64,000 nt of DNA from Caloranaerobacter sp050286925 (GTDB lineage Bacteria > Bacillota > Clostridia > Tissierellales > Thermohalobacteraceae): positions 62,001 to 126,000 of the forward strand of contig NZ_JBFWFX010000002.1 in assembly GCF_050286925.1 (NCBI RefSeq). The letters are read 5' to 3'. Below, piece after piece: positions 17,471 to 25,283 of the stretch. Both the position numbers and the translations under genes were made by a program. Within the stretch, counting starts at the first letter, position 1; each line of letters begins with the position of its first letter. The notes under the pieces were generated by a model. That model worked only from the letters and a program-made list of their open reading frames with translations. It made no database searches and was not told the DNA's origin.

Positions 17471-18178
17471 ATGCTGTTTAGAAAATCTCTAGAAGACAGA
17501 GTAGAAAAGGCCAAAGAAGATGCTGAAGAATTGAATAACTTAATTGAAGAATATAAACCGTTTATAGCTAGTACAATTCAAAAAAAGACAGGTAGATTTT
17601 TAAAATATGGATATGATGATGAGCTAACTATTGGTATGATGGCATTTAAAGAAGCTATAGAATCTTATGATAGAAGTAAAGGTAAATTTTTAAGCTTTGC
17701 AAAAATGGTGATTAGTCTTAGAATAATAGATTATTACAGAAATAAAGAAAAAGATAAAAAAATTGTGTTGTTTAACGAAATTGAAAACAATGAAGAAAAT
17801 AACAATATAGATTATAGTTTAGATAGATCAATTACAGTTTTTCGAGATAGAGAAGAAAACGAGATAAGAAAAATTGAGATACAAGAATATAAAAAGGAAT
17901 TGAATGACTGGGGTATAGATTTTTATGATTTAGTTAAAGAATCTCCAAAACAAGAGAAGGTCAGGAATTTATATAAAGAGATTGCCAAAAAGATAGTCGA
18001 AGATAAAACAATATTGCAAAATTTATTGTCTACTAGAAGACTACCAATAAAAGAAATACAGAAAATTATTCCAATACACCGAAAAAAATTAGAAAGAGGT
18101 AGAAAGTATATAATAGCAATGGTCATAGTTCTTATTGGTGATTATCAATACATAAGGGAGTATGTAGATTGGAGGTGA
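17471..18178 (+). CDS. sigI: RNA polymerase sigma factor SigI
   Basis: A 235-residue sigma factor of the SigI type. A region 2-like helix bundle is seen at about residues 50-95, with AFKEAIESYDRSKGKFLSFA and LRIIDYYRNKEKD. A distinct C-terminal domain, LPIKEIQKIIPIHRKKLERGRKYI, replaces a normal region 4. SigI factors are held inactive by the membrane protein RsgI, encoded immediately downstream. Regulons in relatives concern heat/envelope stress or extracellular polysaccharide enzymes. Start ATG after GAGGTGA. TGCCGAA at 17418-17424 resembles a Spo0A-box core. Confidence 0.92.
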   Translation: MLFRKSLEDRVEKAKEDAEELNNLIEEYKPFIASTIQKKTGRFLKYGYDDELTIGMMAFKEAIESYDRSKGKFLSFAKMVISLRIIDYYRNKEKDKKIVLFNEIENNEENNNIDYSLDRSITVFRDREENEIRKIEIQEYKKELNDWGIDFYDLVKESPKQEKVRNLYKEIAKKIVEDKTILQNLLSTRRLPIKEIQKIIPIHRKKLERGRKYIIAMVIVLIGDYQYIREYVDWR

Positions 18179-18182
18179 TAAA

Positions 18183-19358
18183 GTGAAAGGTATAGTCATG
18201 GAAATTCATAAAGATAAAGTTATTGTATTAACTAAAGATGGGAATTTTTTAGAAGTAAGTAAAGATAATAGAACTTTAGATATAGGACAGGAAATAATAA
18301 TAAATAATAATAAAAGACTAAAAGGACGAATAATAAGAAGATTTGTTTCTGTAGCAGCTGCATTTATTTTGTTGATAACAACAGGATATGGAGTTTATGG
18401 ATATTATACTCCCTATGGATATATAAATGTGGACATTAACCCAAGCGTAGAGATAGCTTATAACTTATATAATAGAGTTATAGATTTGAAAGGGTTAAAT
18501 GAAGACGGTAATATATTGATATCGAAAATAAAAAATTACAGAAATAAAACAATAGAAAATGTAATTAATGAAGTTATTGATACAGCAGTAGAAGAGGCTT
18601 ATGTTAAACCTGAAGAGGAGAATGTAATACTTATTACTATAACAGAGAAGAAAGATAAAGTTGATGATGAGAAAATATATAAGTCAGTAGATAATCATAT
18701 TAAACAAAAGGTTAAAAATACACAAGTTATTCTTATTGAAGGAGATACTAATGTATATGAAAAGGCAAGGAAAGATAAAGTATCGCCAGGAAAATTAATG
18801 TTGATTGAAAAAGCAATTGATTTAAATAAAGATATTAAGTTTGAAGAAGTTGCTAAAAAGCCAGTAAGAGAGATAATGCGAATAATCAAAGAAGCTAAAA
18901 AGGAAAAAGAAAATAAAGAAGAAATAAAAAAAATAATAGAGAAAAAAGCTGAAAAAGAAATAAAGAAATTCGAAATAGAGGAAAAAGAGAAAATGAGATT
19001 TAATAAAAATAAAAAAGAAAAAGAGAAAGGAAAGAAAGAAGATAAACTAGAAAGAGAAGAGATTGAGAAATCTAGAAAAGATGAAATAAAAAAAGATGAA
19101 GAAGAAAAAGAGATTGAAATAGATAAAATAGAAGAATATATAGAAAAAGATCAAAAAAGATATACTAAAAAGAAAAATCAAGATAAGTTTGAAGAACAGA
19201 AAAAAGAAAAACAAGAGAATTTAATTGTTAATGATAATGAGAAAGATCAAGATAGCAAAGATAAAGTTGATAAATCAGAAAAGAGAAATAAATCTAAGCG
19301 TGGATATGAAAACGAATATAAACATCATAAAAAAGAACAAGATAAGGATAAAGATTAA
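18183..19358 (+). CDS. rsgI: Anti-sigma factor RsgI
   Basis: A 391-residue single-pass membrane protein. The cytoplasmic RsgI N-terminal domain is at residues 1-55 (KGIVMEIHKDKVIVLTKDG). A membrane helix follows at about 57-78. The conserved juxtamembrane extracellular segment YINVDINPSVEIAYNLYNRV comes next. Residues from about 230 to the end are an extremely Lys/Glu-rich tail with no recognisable sensor domain; clostridial RsgI proteins often carry carbohydrate-binding modules there. GTG start 4 bases after sigI, with a GGAGGTGAT site, so the pair is translationally coupled. It should sequester SigI until a surface signal triggers proteolysis. Confidence 0.92.
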   Translation: MKGIVMEIHKDKVIVLTKDGNFLEVSKDNRTLDIGQEIIINNNKRLKGRIIRRFVSVAAAFILLITTGYGVYGYYTPYGYINVDINPSVEIAYNLYNRVIDLKGLNEDGNILISKIKNYRNKTIENVINEVIDTAVEEAYVKPEEENVILITITEKKDKVDDEKIYKSVDNHIKQKVKNTQVILIEGDTNVYEKARKDKVSPGKLMLIEKAIDLNKDIKFEEVAKKPVREIMRIIKEAKKEKENKEEIKKIIEKKAEKEIKKFEIEEKEKMRFNKNKKEKEKGKKEDKLEREEIEKSRKDEIKKDEEEKEIEIDKIEEYIEKDQKRYTKKKNQDKFEEQKKEKQENLIVNDNEKDQDSKDKVDKSEKRNKSKRGYENEYKHHKKEQDKDKD

Positions 19359-19360
19359 AA

Positions 19361-19393
19361 CAAATGAGTCAGGGAATTACCCTGACTCATTTG
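19361..19393. terminator. Terminator after rsgI
   Basis: A 14-bp perfect stem, CAAATGAGTCAGGG / CCCTGACTCATTTG, with loop AATTA. It probably also ends the small minus-strand gene that follows. Confidence 0.88.
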
Positions 19394-19403
19394 TTATTAG
19401 CAG

Positions 19404-19505
19404 TTAAATTAATTTTGGAACAATTAAAAATAATAATATTAATACGATTATTACAGAAATTATTATGTGTAGTATTTTTTTTCTAATAAAAAATATTTTA
19501 GTCAC
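19404..19505 (-). CDS. Very small membrane peptide, 33 residues, unknown
   Basis: Minus-strand frame starting GTG at 19505, seven bases behind AGGGGTGAT. The product is TKIFFIRKK followed by a hydrophobic run of about 20 residues ending VPKLI. The good ribosome binding site and the clear basic-plus-hydrophobic design support a real small membrane protein. No family was recognised. It could also be the remnant of a longer secreted protein whose signal segment alone is left. Confidence 0.4.
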   Translation of the reverse strand: MTKIFFIRKKILHIIISVIIVLILLFLIVPKLI

Positions 19506-19593
19506 GTAATCACCCCTTAAAATACCATGTATAAGTTGTGGTAAATATTCATATTATAATCTATTTAAAGAAAATTAAATATATTACAACAAT

Positions 19594-19662
19594 TTTAGGT
19601 ACTAGGTAATTAGGTATTAGATATTTGGTGCTAGATGTTAGGGATCGGGATATATAGGAATA
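19594..19662. repeat. Degenerate TTAGGTA/TAGATATT tandem repeat
   Basis: About 65 bp made of imperfect 7-12-base units (TAGGTACTAGGTAATTAGG, TATTAGATATTTGG, TGCTAGATGTTAGGG). It is intergenic, next to the MFS gene, and has no coding capacity. The role is unknown. Confidence 0.5.
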
Positions 19663-19785
19663 TGATAAAATTAAAAATATTAATAATTGTATTGACATTT
19701 TTAAAGATATAAAATAAAATATTAATAAATAAATAAATAAAATTTAAAAATAATAAATACAAACTTAATGGATTGGGGGGATTAG

Positions 19786-21063
19786 ATGGTAAGTATAGTA
19801 AAAAGTAAATCTAATATACTTGGGAACAGGGATTTTATGTTGCTTATAATTGGTAAAATAGTATCTAACATTGGGAATTCTCTGCATAATGCAGCTGTTG
19901 CTTGGTATATTATGAGTGTAGTTGGTGAGAAAAGTGCAGGAGTTTTTATGGGTATATTTGGAATGTGTTCATTAATACCTTTTATAATTTTTGGTCCCAT
20001 TTCAGGTGTGTTTGTTGACAAAATAGATAGGAAAAAGATTATAGTGGGGACAGATTTTATTCGTGGAGGGCTTATTTTATTATTAGCTTTATTATCTTAT
20101 TTTAATGTGTTAGACTTATGGATTTTATTTATAATAACAGCGATAAGTGCTTTTTTTGCAACCTTTTTTAATCCAGCAGTAAGTGCAACAATTCCTAATA
20201 TAGTAGAAGAAAAAGATTTACATAGGGCTAATTCCTTAGATGGTATGAGTTTACAGTTGTCTTTGATTGTAGGCGTAGCTATATCAGGATTTTTATATTA
20301 TTGGATAGGTATATTAGGAATATTTATTTTAAATGGAATTTCATTTATTATATCTGGAATATCTGAAATATTTATAAATATTCCACCTATTAAGAGAGAT
20401 ATAAATAATACTAATAAAAATGAGTGGAGTTTTTGGAAAGATTTTAAAGAAGGAATAGTATTTTTAAAGAAACAGAAAGCTGTAGTTGTACTATTAGGAT
20501 TTGCATTAATAATTAATTTTCTATTTAATCCACTTTTTCAAATAGTGTTTCCTAAAACAGTAAAGTTTACATTAAATTTAACGGCTAAGGAAAATGGTAT
20601 TTTAAGTTCTGCATTTCCAATTGGAGCAATGATAGGGATGTTTATTTTATCGATATTGCCATCTAGAGAAAAATATTATATGTTCATGATAAATGGTATT
20701 ATAGCAGATGGTTTGCTTATAATGCTGTTTGGTGTTCCATTGATATTTTTTAATTTTTCATTTATCTCAGCATTTGGGGTTTATATAATATTTTTATTTT
20801 TAATTATAGTGTTAGGGATTGTTAATGCTTTAATTAACGTGCCTATTAATACAACATTTCAAAAAATAGTTCCCGATGAATTTAGAGGCAGATTTTTTGG
20901 AATATTGAATACATTAAGTCAGGGGATAGTACCATTGGGATTAGCTGTATTTGGATATATTTCAGATAAATTAGCTCCTTCAACTATATTTATATTTTCT
21001 GGAATTATAGTCTTATTGCTAGGAGTATGGATGTTCTTTATACCAGAGTTAAGAGAATTTTAG
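19786..21063 (+). CDS. MFS transporter (drug/macrolide-efflux type)
   Basis: A 425-residue major facilitator protein with about 12 hydrophobic segments. The loop 2-3 motif GVFVDKIDRKKIIVGTDFIRG follows the MFS A-motif pattern, and NIVEEKDLHRANSLDGM plus NTTFQKIVPDEFRGRFFG are typical of the MefA/YfiS-like exporter branch. It is likely an exporter of small hydrophobic compounds; the substrate is unknown. ATG start after GGGGGGAT. It lies upstream of, and is separate from, the riboswitch-controlled HD-GYP gene. Confidence 0.88.
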   Translation: MVSIVKSKSNILGNRDFMLLIIGKIVSNIGNSLHNAAVAWYIMSVVGEKSAGVFMGIFGMCSLIPFIIFGPISGVFVDKIDRKKIIVGTDFIRGGLILLLALLSYFNVLDLWILFIITAISAFFATFFNPAVSATIPNIVEEKDLHRANSLDGMSLQLSLIVGVAISGFLYYWIGILGIFILNGISFIISGISEIFINIPPIKRDINNTNKNEWSFWKDFKEGIVFLKKQKAVVVLLGFALIINFLFNPLFQIVFPKTVKFTLNLTAKENGILSSAFPIGAMIGMFILSILPSREKYYMFMINGIIADGLLIMLFGVPLIFFNFSFISAFGVYIIFLFLIIVLGIVNALINVPINTTFQKIVPDEFRGRFFGILNTLSQGIVPLGLAVFGYISDKLAPSTIFIFSGIIVLLLGVWMFFIPELREF

Positions 21064-21179
21064 CAGAGATAAAATATGTTTATGAATTATAAAAATGGGT
21101 AAAAAATTATATAAAAAAGAAGGGAATTGTAGAAAAAATGTCGAAATTAAATAAAAATAATGATTTGGAGTGTTGATAG

Positions 21180-21185
21180 TATAAT
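21180..21185 (+). promoter_or_regulatory. Candidate -10 for the HD-GYP leader, near a Spo0A-box core
   Basis: TATAAT at 21180-21185 lies just before the c-di-GMP aptamer. TGTCGAA at 21139-21145 matches the Spo0A-box core about 35-40 bases upstream. A clear -35 is missing, which fits an activator-dependent promoter. This is inference from motif positions only. Confidence 0.35.
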
Positions 21186-21199
21186 AATGAAAACGTTTA

Positions 21200-21290
21200 C
21201 ACACTGATAAAGGCAAACCTATCGAAAGGTAGGGGCGCAAAGCCATGGGCCTAAGGTAGTATTTACTATGGCTGCCAGGCTGCCAATTTG
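21200..21290 (+). ncRNA. Cyclic di-GMP-I riboswitch (GEMM-I), second copy
   Basis: Conserved core AAGGCAAACC, CGAAAGGTAGGGGCGCAAAGCC, GGGCCTAAGG and closing GCTGCCAGGCTGCC. The aptamer is nearly identical in its core to the one at 6631. It is followed by a terminator at 21297-21333. The 11 bases directly before the core (21202-21212, CACTGATAAAG) are perfectly complementary to 21314-21324, which includes the start of the terminator's 3' arm. That gives an alternative antiterminator stem. It controls the HD-GYP gene, so the RNA senses the substrate of the enzyme family it regulates. Confidence 0.96.
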
Positions 21291-21296
21291 TAGAAC

Positions 21297-21333
21297 ACAC
21301 CTACTGTTTTTGTCTTTATCAGTGGGTGTTTTT
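21297..21333 (+). terminator. Riboswitch-controlled terminator before the HD-GYP gene
   Basis: ACACCTACTG pairs with CAGTGGGTGT (one G-U) across a 13-nt loop and is followed by five T. It is mutually exclusive with the 21202-21212 / 21314-21324 pairing. Confidence 0.85.
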
Positions 21334-21364
21334 GTTTATATACACACAGGAAGGAGCTGGTTTT

Positions 21365-23089
21365 ATGGTGAGCTTGATTAAATTTGATAATCAGCTTTCA
21401 ACAGAAGAATATTTGCATGTATGGATTAGGAGAATTGCTAATTTATTAGGTTGCGATGTAGCAATGTTGGTTACATTTGATGAAAGTAATACTTATGCTA
21501 CATTTCAAAGAATTTTTGTTAGAGATGGAATAAATCACAATGCAAGTTATAAAAATTCTAAGCGTTTAATAAAGCACTTCTCCAACTGTGTTTTTGGTTT
21601 ATTAATAAAGACCAAACAAATTGTTTTTTTAAACAAAAATAAAGATGACAAAGCTGATTATTTACCTTTGATCGAAGAAATGGAAAACGAAATTTATATA
21701 CCGTTATTTTCTGGAAATAGTAACTCTAGAGAAGTAACAGGTTGTTTATATTTAGGAAGTACCGATAAAACTAAAGTAGTTGATAGTAGTACATTTTTAG
21801 ATAAAGATATATCTGGAGAATTATCAATTATACAAAATCTATATCAATTAGAATATATCAAAATGTCTAGGAAAAAAAGAATGCTAAATGTAATATATAT
21901 AATATCTCAAATAATAAGAGAAAGAGAACCTTATATGATAACTCATCCGTACAACGTGGCACAATGGTCATTAGCTATAGGAAAAGAATTAGGATTTGAT
22001 GAAAAACGATTAGAAATATTGTATTTATCGGCAGTGTTACATGATTTGGGTAAAATTTATATAAGCGCAGATATATTAAATAAACCAACAAAATTAACTG
22101 ATGAGGAATATGAAAAAGTGAAGAAACATCCTGTGTATAGTTATAGTATTATAAAGAACATGCTTCAATTTACAGAAAATTTTGATGAAATAGCGATTTT
22201 TGCAAAGTATCATCATGAAAGATATGACGGAAGAGGATATCCAGATGGATTAAAGGGAGAAGAAATACCTTTGGAAAGTAGGATAATAAGTGTTGCAGAT
22301 GCAGTAGATGCCATGTTGTCAAATAGAACATATAAAAAAGCTAAATCGGTAAATTTGGTTATAAATGAGCTTATTAGAAATAAAGGTAAACAATTTGACC
22401 CTGATATTGCAGAGATTATGATTAAAATATTGATGAAATCTAAAGCTATAAATGCACAAATATTATCGGAACCTATTATATGGGGAACATTGTTAATTAC
22501 AACATTAGAAAAAGAATATTTTATTGAAGGGACATTGGTCAGAAATGGAGATAAATATAAATTTGTAACTGAAACATTTGACTTTGATAAGGATATAGAA
22601 AAATCAAAGATTATGAGTATTAAGCTGTATTTAGAAAAAAACCAATATGTAAGCGAATACGATGTAAAAATTAGCAAATATTACAAAAATAAACTTTACA
22701 TTTCAGAAATTAAAGCAGAGCATGCAGGAGAATTATTTAGTATGCTATGGGATTTAGAAGGGTTGTTAATAGATAATATGAAGAAGGTTTACAAGATAAA
22801 TATAACTAGAATTGGTGGAAATTTCATGTCATTTTATATTGAAGATTTTGAAATAAATAAAGAAGAAAGAGATAAAATGTTAAAAGTAATAATTCGTTTT
22901 GAAGATGATTGTAACATAGTAGTTTCTGGTAAAATAAGCAAATCATATCGTGTAGGCATCAAAAATTACTATGATTTTAATTTTATAAACATACCAGACT
23001 CAGTAAGAGATAACATTTTAAGGCAATTATTCAAAAAACAGATAGAAACTAGAAAATCAATAGTTCATTTATTGACACATTCTAGTTAA
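21365..23089 (+). CDS. HD-GYP domain protein (probable c-di-GMP phosphodiesterase) with N-terminal GAF-like and C-terminal PilZ-like regions
   Basis: A 574-residue cytoplasmic protein. An N-terminal GAF-like region spans about 1-150. The HD-GYP domain at about 170-345 shows LHDLGKIYI near residue 226, HHERYDGRGYP near 282 and VADAVDAML, with metal-binding residues intact. HD-GYP enzymes hydrolyse c-di-GMP. The C-terminal ~200 residues resemble a YcgR-N/PilZ arrangement (a conserved-looking FNFINIPDSVRDNILRQLF end), but the RxxxR c-di-GMP motif is not clear. I start at ATG 21365, 8 bases after AAGGAG; the frame upstream to 21326 overlaps the terminator. Confidence 0.9.
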   Translation: MVSLIKFDNQLSTEEYLHVWIRRIANLLGCDVAMLVTFDESNTYATFQRIFVRDGINHNASYKNSKRLIKHFSNCVFGLLIKTKQIVFLNKNKDDKADYLPLIEEMENEIYIPLFSGNSNSREVTGCLYLGSTDKTKVVDSSTFLDKDISGELSIIQNLYQLEYIKMSRKKRMLNVIYIISQIIREREPYMITHPYNVAQWSLAIGKELGFDEKRLEILYLSAVLHDLGKIYISADILNKPTKLTDEEYEKVKKHPVYSYSIIKNMLQFTENFDEIAIFAKYHHERYDGRGYPDGLKGEEIPLESRIISVADAVDAMLSNRTYKKAKSVNLVINELIRNKGKQFDPDIAEIMIKILMKSKAINAQILSEPIIWGTLLITTLEKEYFIEGTLVRNGDKYKFVTETFDFDKDIEKSKIMSIKLYLEKNQYVSEYDVKISKYYKNKLYISEIKAEHAGELFSMLWDLEGLLIDNMKKVYKINITRIGGNFMSFYIEDFEINKEERDKMLKVIIRFEDDCNIVVSGKISKSYRVGIKNYYDFNFINIPDSVRDNILRQLFKKQIETRKSIVHLLTHSS

Positions 23090-23182
23090 TAAAAATGTAT
23101 CCCACTACTATTGTTATATTAATATCATGCATGAAAATACCAAAATTTACAATAAGAATATAGTACTAATTCAATTTATATA

Positions 23183-23225
23183 AAGTAGCAAATCAAGAAT
23201 ATATTGTCTTGCTACTTATTTTTGT
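23183..23225 (+). terminator. Terminator after the HD-GYP gene
   Basis: AAGTAGCAA / TTGCTACTT with a 17-nt interior that can itself fold, followed by ATTTTTGTG. Confidence 0.7.
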
Positions 23226-23251
23226 GTTAATTAGAGGATTTCTATAAACAG

Positions 23252-23279
23252 TTGTCGAATTAATATAGCCGTTGTCAAA
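23252..23279 (+). promoter_or_regulatory. Two Spo0A-box-like motifs, 20 bp apart
   Basis: TTGTCGAA (23252-23259) and TTGTCAAA (23272-23279) occur in the same orientation exactly two helical turns apart, upstream of the chemoreceptor start at 23315. The first matches the Spo0A-box core TGNCGAA exactly; the second has one mismatch. Confidence 0.4.
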
Positions 23280-23314
23280 TTTTAATTAATAAGCAGCAAA
23301 GGGAAGGTGGGCAA

Positions 23315-24934
23315 ATGAGTGATATTAATATTTTCAAGAAAATACTTTTCAAATTAACATCTAAGAAATCATCTAGAATTACTTTGGCATTTACTATGCT
23401 AGTAGGTTTTTTAGCTAATTTTGCACTAATATTTTTATTTAAAATTTCTAATGTATTTATAATATCAGTTGTTAATTTTATTACATTACTGATACCAGTA
23501 TATATAGTGGTAGATACTTTGCTTATATCCTGTCATAAGGATATTGTAAATTATTTAAACCAAATAACAGAAGGTAATTATAAATTGAAAATACCAGTAT
23601 TTAGTAATGATGAAGTTGGTAGGACTATTAAAGCTATAAATAATTTGAGTTCAAATTATAGAGATATGTTTGAAAAAATAATTGCTGTTTCAATTAAGAC
23701 TTCAGAGTTAACTCAAAAGTTAAGAGAGTATATGGATATTAGTGATGAAAAAGTACAAGAGATATCAAATACTTTAGAAAAAGTAGTTGAATATAATAAT
23801 GAGTATGCAGAGAATATTGGCAATTCAATAAAAAAACTGGATGATATAGAAAACCATATAGAGGAGATTGAACATATAGTAAATGCAGCTAATAATTCTT
23901 CTATGAAGTCTAGAGAGGTGTCAGAAAAAGGAGAAGTTACAATACAAGATACTTTTGCTAAATTTAGTGAGGTTCAGAGTACTGTAGAAGATTTATTTAA
24001 TATAATGAAAAAGCTTGGAGATAAGTCAAAATTAATAATAGAAATAGTAAACTCTATTAATGATATAGCTAAAAGAACAAATTTATTAGCATTAAATGCA
24101 GCTATTGAAAGTGCAAGAGCAGGAGAAGCAGGAAGAGGCTTTGCAGTTGTTGCTGATGAAATTAGAGGGTTATCTGAGGATACTACTAAATCGCTTAAAG
24201 AGATAGAAGGCATTGTAATGGAAATATTAGATAACATAAATAGTGCTATATCAACTACAGAAGAAAATAGAAGGGTTACTAGAGAGGCAATTGAAAAAGC
24301 AGAAAATTCTAAGAAAGTATTTGACGAGATAAAGCTAAATTCACACGTTACAGAAGAAAAAGTAAATGCTTCTTTCAATATATTGAGCGAGCTAAAGGAA
24401 AATATCTCATATATAATTGAAAATATAGATTCTATTTCACAAAGAACAAATGCTACGGTTGCTAGTACGAATGAATCTTTTAATGCTATGAAGTTATTAA
24501 AAGACAGTGTTATAGATTTATCGAAATCTGTAAATAATCTTGATATGATGGCAAAAGAACTTTATAAATATGTAGCAGATGATACTACTGATAAAATATT
24601 GAGAAATCAAATGAAGATTTTAAGTAAAGTTATTAGAGATGACTTAACTGTAGAAGATTGTATAAGGATAGCGGATGAGTTACATATAGATAATTTCCAG
24701 ATTACTGACCAAAATGGAGTAATAGTTAGTGCAACAGAGAAAGAAAGTATAGGATTGAATTTGTTTGAAATTTATGAGCCTTATAGAGATTTTTATAAAA
24801 AAGGTAATACGACAGAATGTTATTTAACCCCAGTAGTTAAGAGAGTAGATGGGAAATATGCTCGTTTTTGTGCAATGCTTAAGAAGGATAGAAAAGGACT
24901 TATTATAATTGAATATGAAATAGGTAATATCTAA
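23315..24934 (+). CDS. Methyl-accepting chemotaxis protein with C-terminal sensor-like domain
   Basis: A 539-residue chemoreceptor. Two membrane segments at about residues 20-42 and 44-66 are separated by almost no extracellular loop, so it cannot have a normal outside ligand domain. A HAMP-like region at about 67-125 is followed by the signalling domain with tip AKRTNLLALNAAIESARAGE near 250. After the coiled-coil, residues about 425-539 form an additional domain containing FQITDQNGVIVSATE and GLNLFEIYEPYRDFY, reminiscent of a PAS/Cache fold. Sensing is therefore probably cytoplasmic. Start ATG after AAGGTGG. Confidence 0.92.
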   Translation: MSDINIFKKILFKLTSKKSSRITLAFTMLVGFLANFALIFLFKISNVFIISVVNFITLLIPVYIVVDTLLISCHKDIVNYLNQITEGNYKLKIPVFSNDEVGRTIKAINNLSSNYRDMFEKIIAVSIKTSELTQKLREYMDISDEKVQEISNTLEKVVEYNNEYAENIGNSIKKLDDIENHIEEIEHIVNAANNSSMKSREVSEKGEVTIQDTFAKFSEVQSTVEDLFNIMKKLGDKSKLIIEIVNSINDIAKRTNLLALNAAIESARAGEAGRGFAVVADEIRGLSEDTTKSLKEIEGIVMEILDNINSAISTTEENRRVTREAIEKAENSKKVFDEIKLNSHVTEEKVNASFNILSELKENISYIIENIDSISQRTNATVASTNESFNAMKLLKDSVIDLSKSVNNLDMMAKELYKYVADDTTDKILRNQMKILSKVIRDDLTVEDCIRIADELHIDNFQITDQNGVIVSATEKESIGLNLFEIYEPYRDFYKKGNTTECYLTPVVKRVDGKYARFCAMLKKDRKGLIIIEYEIGNI

Positions 24935-24961
24935 TCGAATATTACAATTTAATTACAAACA

Positions 24962-24990
24962 TTGACTTATGGAACAAAATGGGTTACTAT
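24962..24990 (+). promoter_or_regulatory. Promoter of the leader peptide and ABC exporter
   Basis: TTGACT (24962-24967) and TACTAT (24985-24990) with an optimal 17-bp spacer, 40 bp upstream of the leader-peptide start. Confidence 0.65.
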
Positions 24991-25030
24991 TAAAAAGTAG
25001 CCAAATAATTATGAAAGGGAGGTAGGACTT

Positions 25031-25138
25031 ATGATTAATAAAATAGCGATTTATGGCAGAGAATTACAAAATAATAGTACTATCATTATAAATAAGGAAG
25101 ATAGCCCTACCTTGCCTATTTGTGGTGGTCTGAGCTAA
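25031..25138 (+). CDS. Putative leader peptide (35 residues) of an attenuator
   Basis: A 35-codon frame with an excellent site (AAGGGAGGTAGGA) ending in LPICGGLS. It lies between a promoter and two tandem terminators in front of a heterodimeric ABC exporter. This is the layout of ribosome-mediated attenuation in Bacillus subtilis bmrB-bmrCD. The last third of the coding sequence is complementary to downstream segments: AGATAGCCC (25099-25107) to 25255-25263, ATAGCC to the first terminator arm at 25169-25174, and TTGTGGT (25119-25125) to 25204-25210. Stalled ribosomes there could release antiterminator pairings. A secreted peptide (bacteriocin or signal) exported by the ABC pair is the alternative, but no modification enzyme is present. 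Confidence 0.7.
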   Translation: MINKIAIYGRELQNNSTIIINKEDSPTLPICGGLS

Positions 25139-25166
25139 AGGATATTTAATGCTTTTAGAGAAAATT

Positions 25167-25199
25167 AAGGCTATAGGGTATTTTCCCTATGGCCTTTTT
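25167..25199 (+). terminator. Attenuator terminator 1
   Basis: AAGGCTATAGGG pairs with CCCTATGGCCTT (one G-U) across loop TATTTT, followed by TTTTT. Confidence 0.88.
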
Positions 25200-25216
25200 G
25201 TGTACCACAATAGTTT

Positions 25217-25252
25217 AGCCATGGGTCTTCCTATGGCTTATTATTATTTTTT
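25217..25252 (+). terminator. Attenuator terminator 2
   Basis: AGCCATGGG pairs with CCTATGGCT (one G-U) across TCTT, followed by TATTATTATTTTTT. This is the second terminator in the same leader, just before the ABC exporter genes. Confidence 0.8.
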
Positions 25253-25283
25253 GGGGGCTATCTGAGTAAAAGGGGGAATTGAT

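Noticed and set aside
25031..25138. Leader peptide as a RiPP or bacteriocin precursor exported by the adjacent ABC pair
   Set aside because: No modification enzyme, no peptidase C39 domain in the exporters and no immunity gene are nearby; the promoter-peptide-terminator layout fits attenuation better. Kept only as an alternative.
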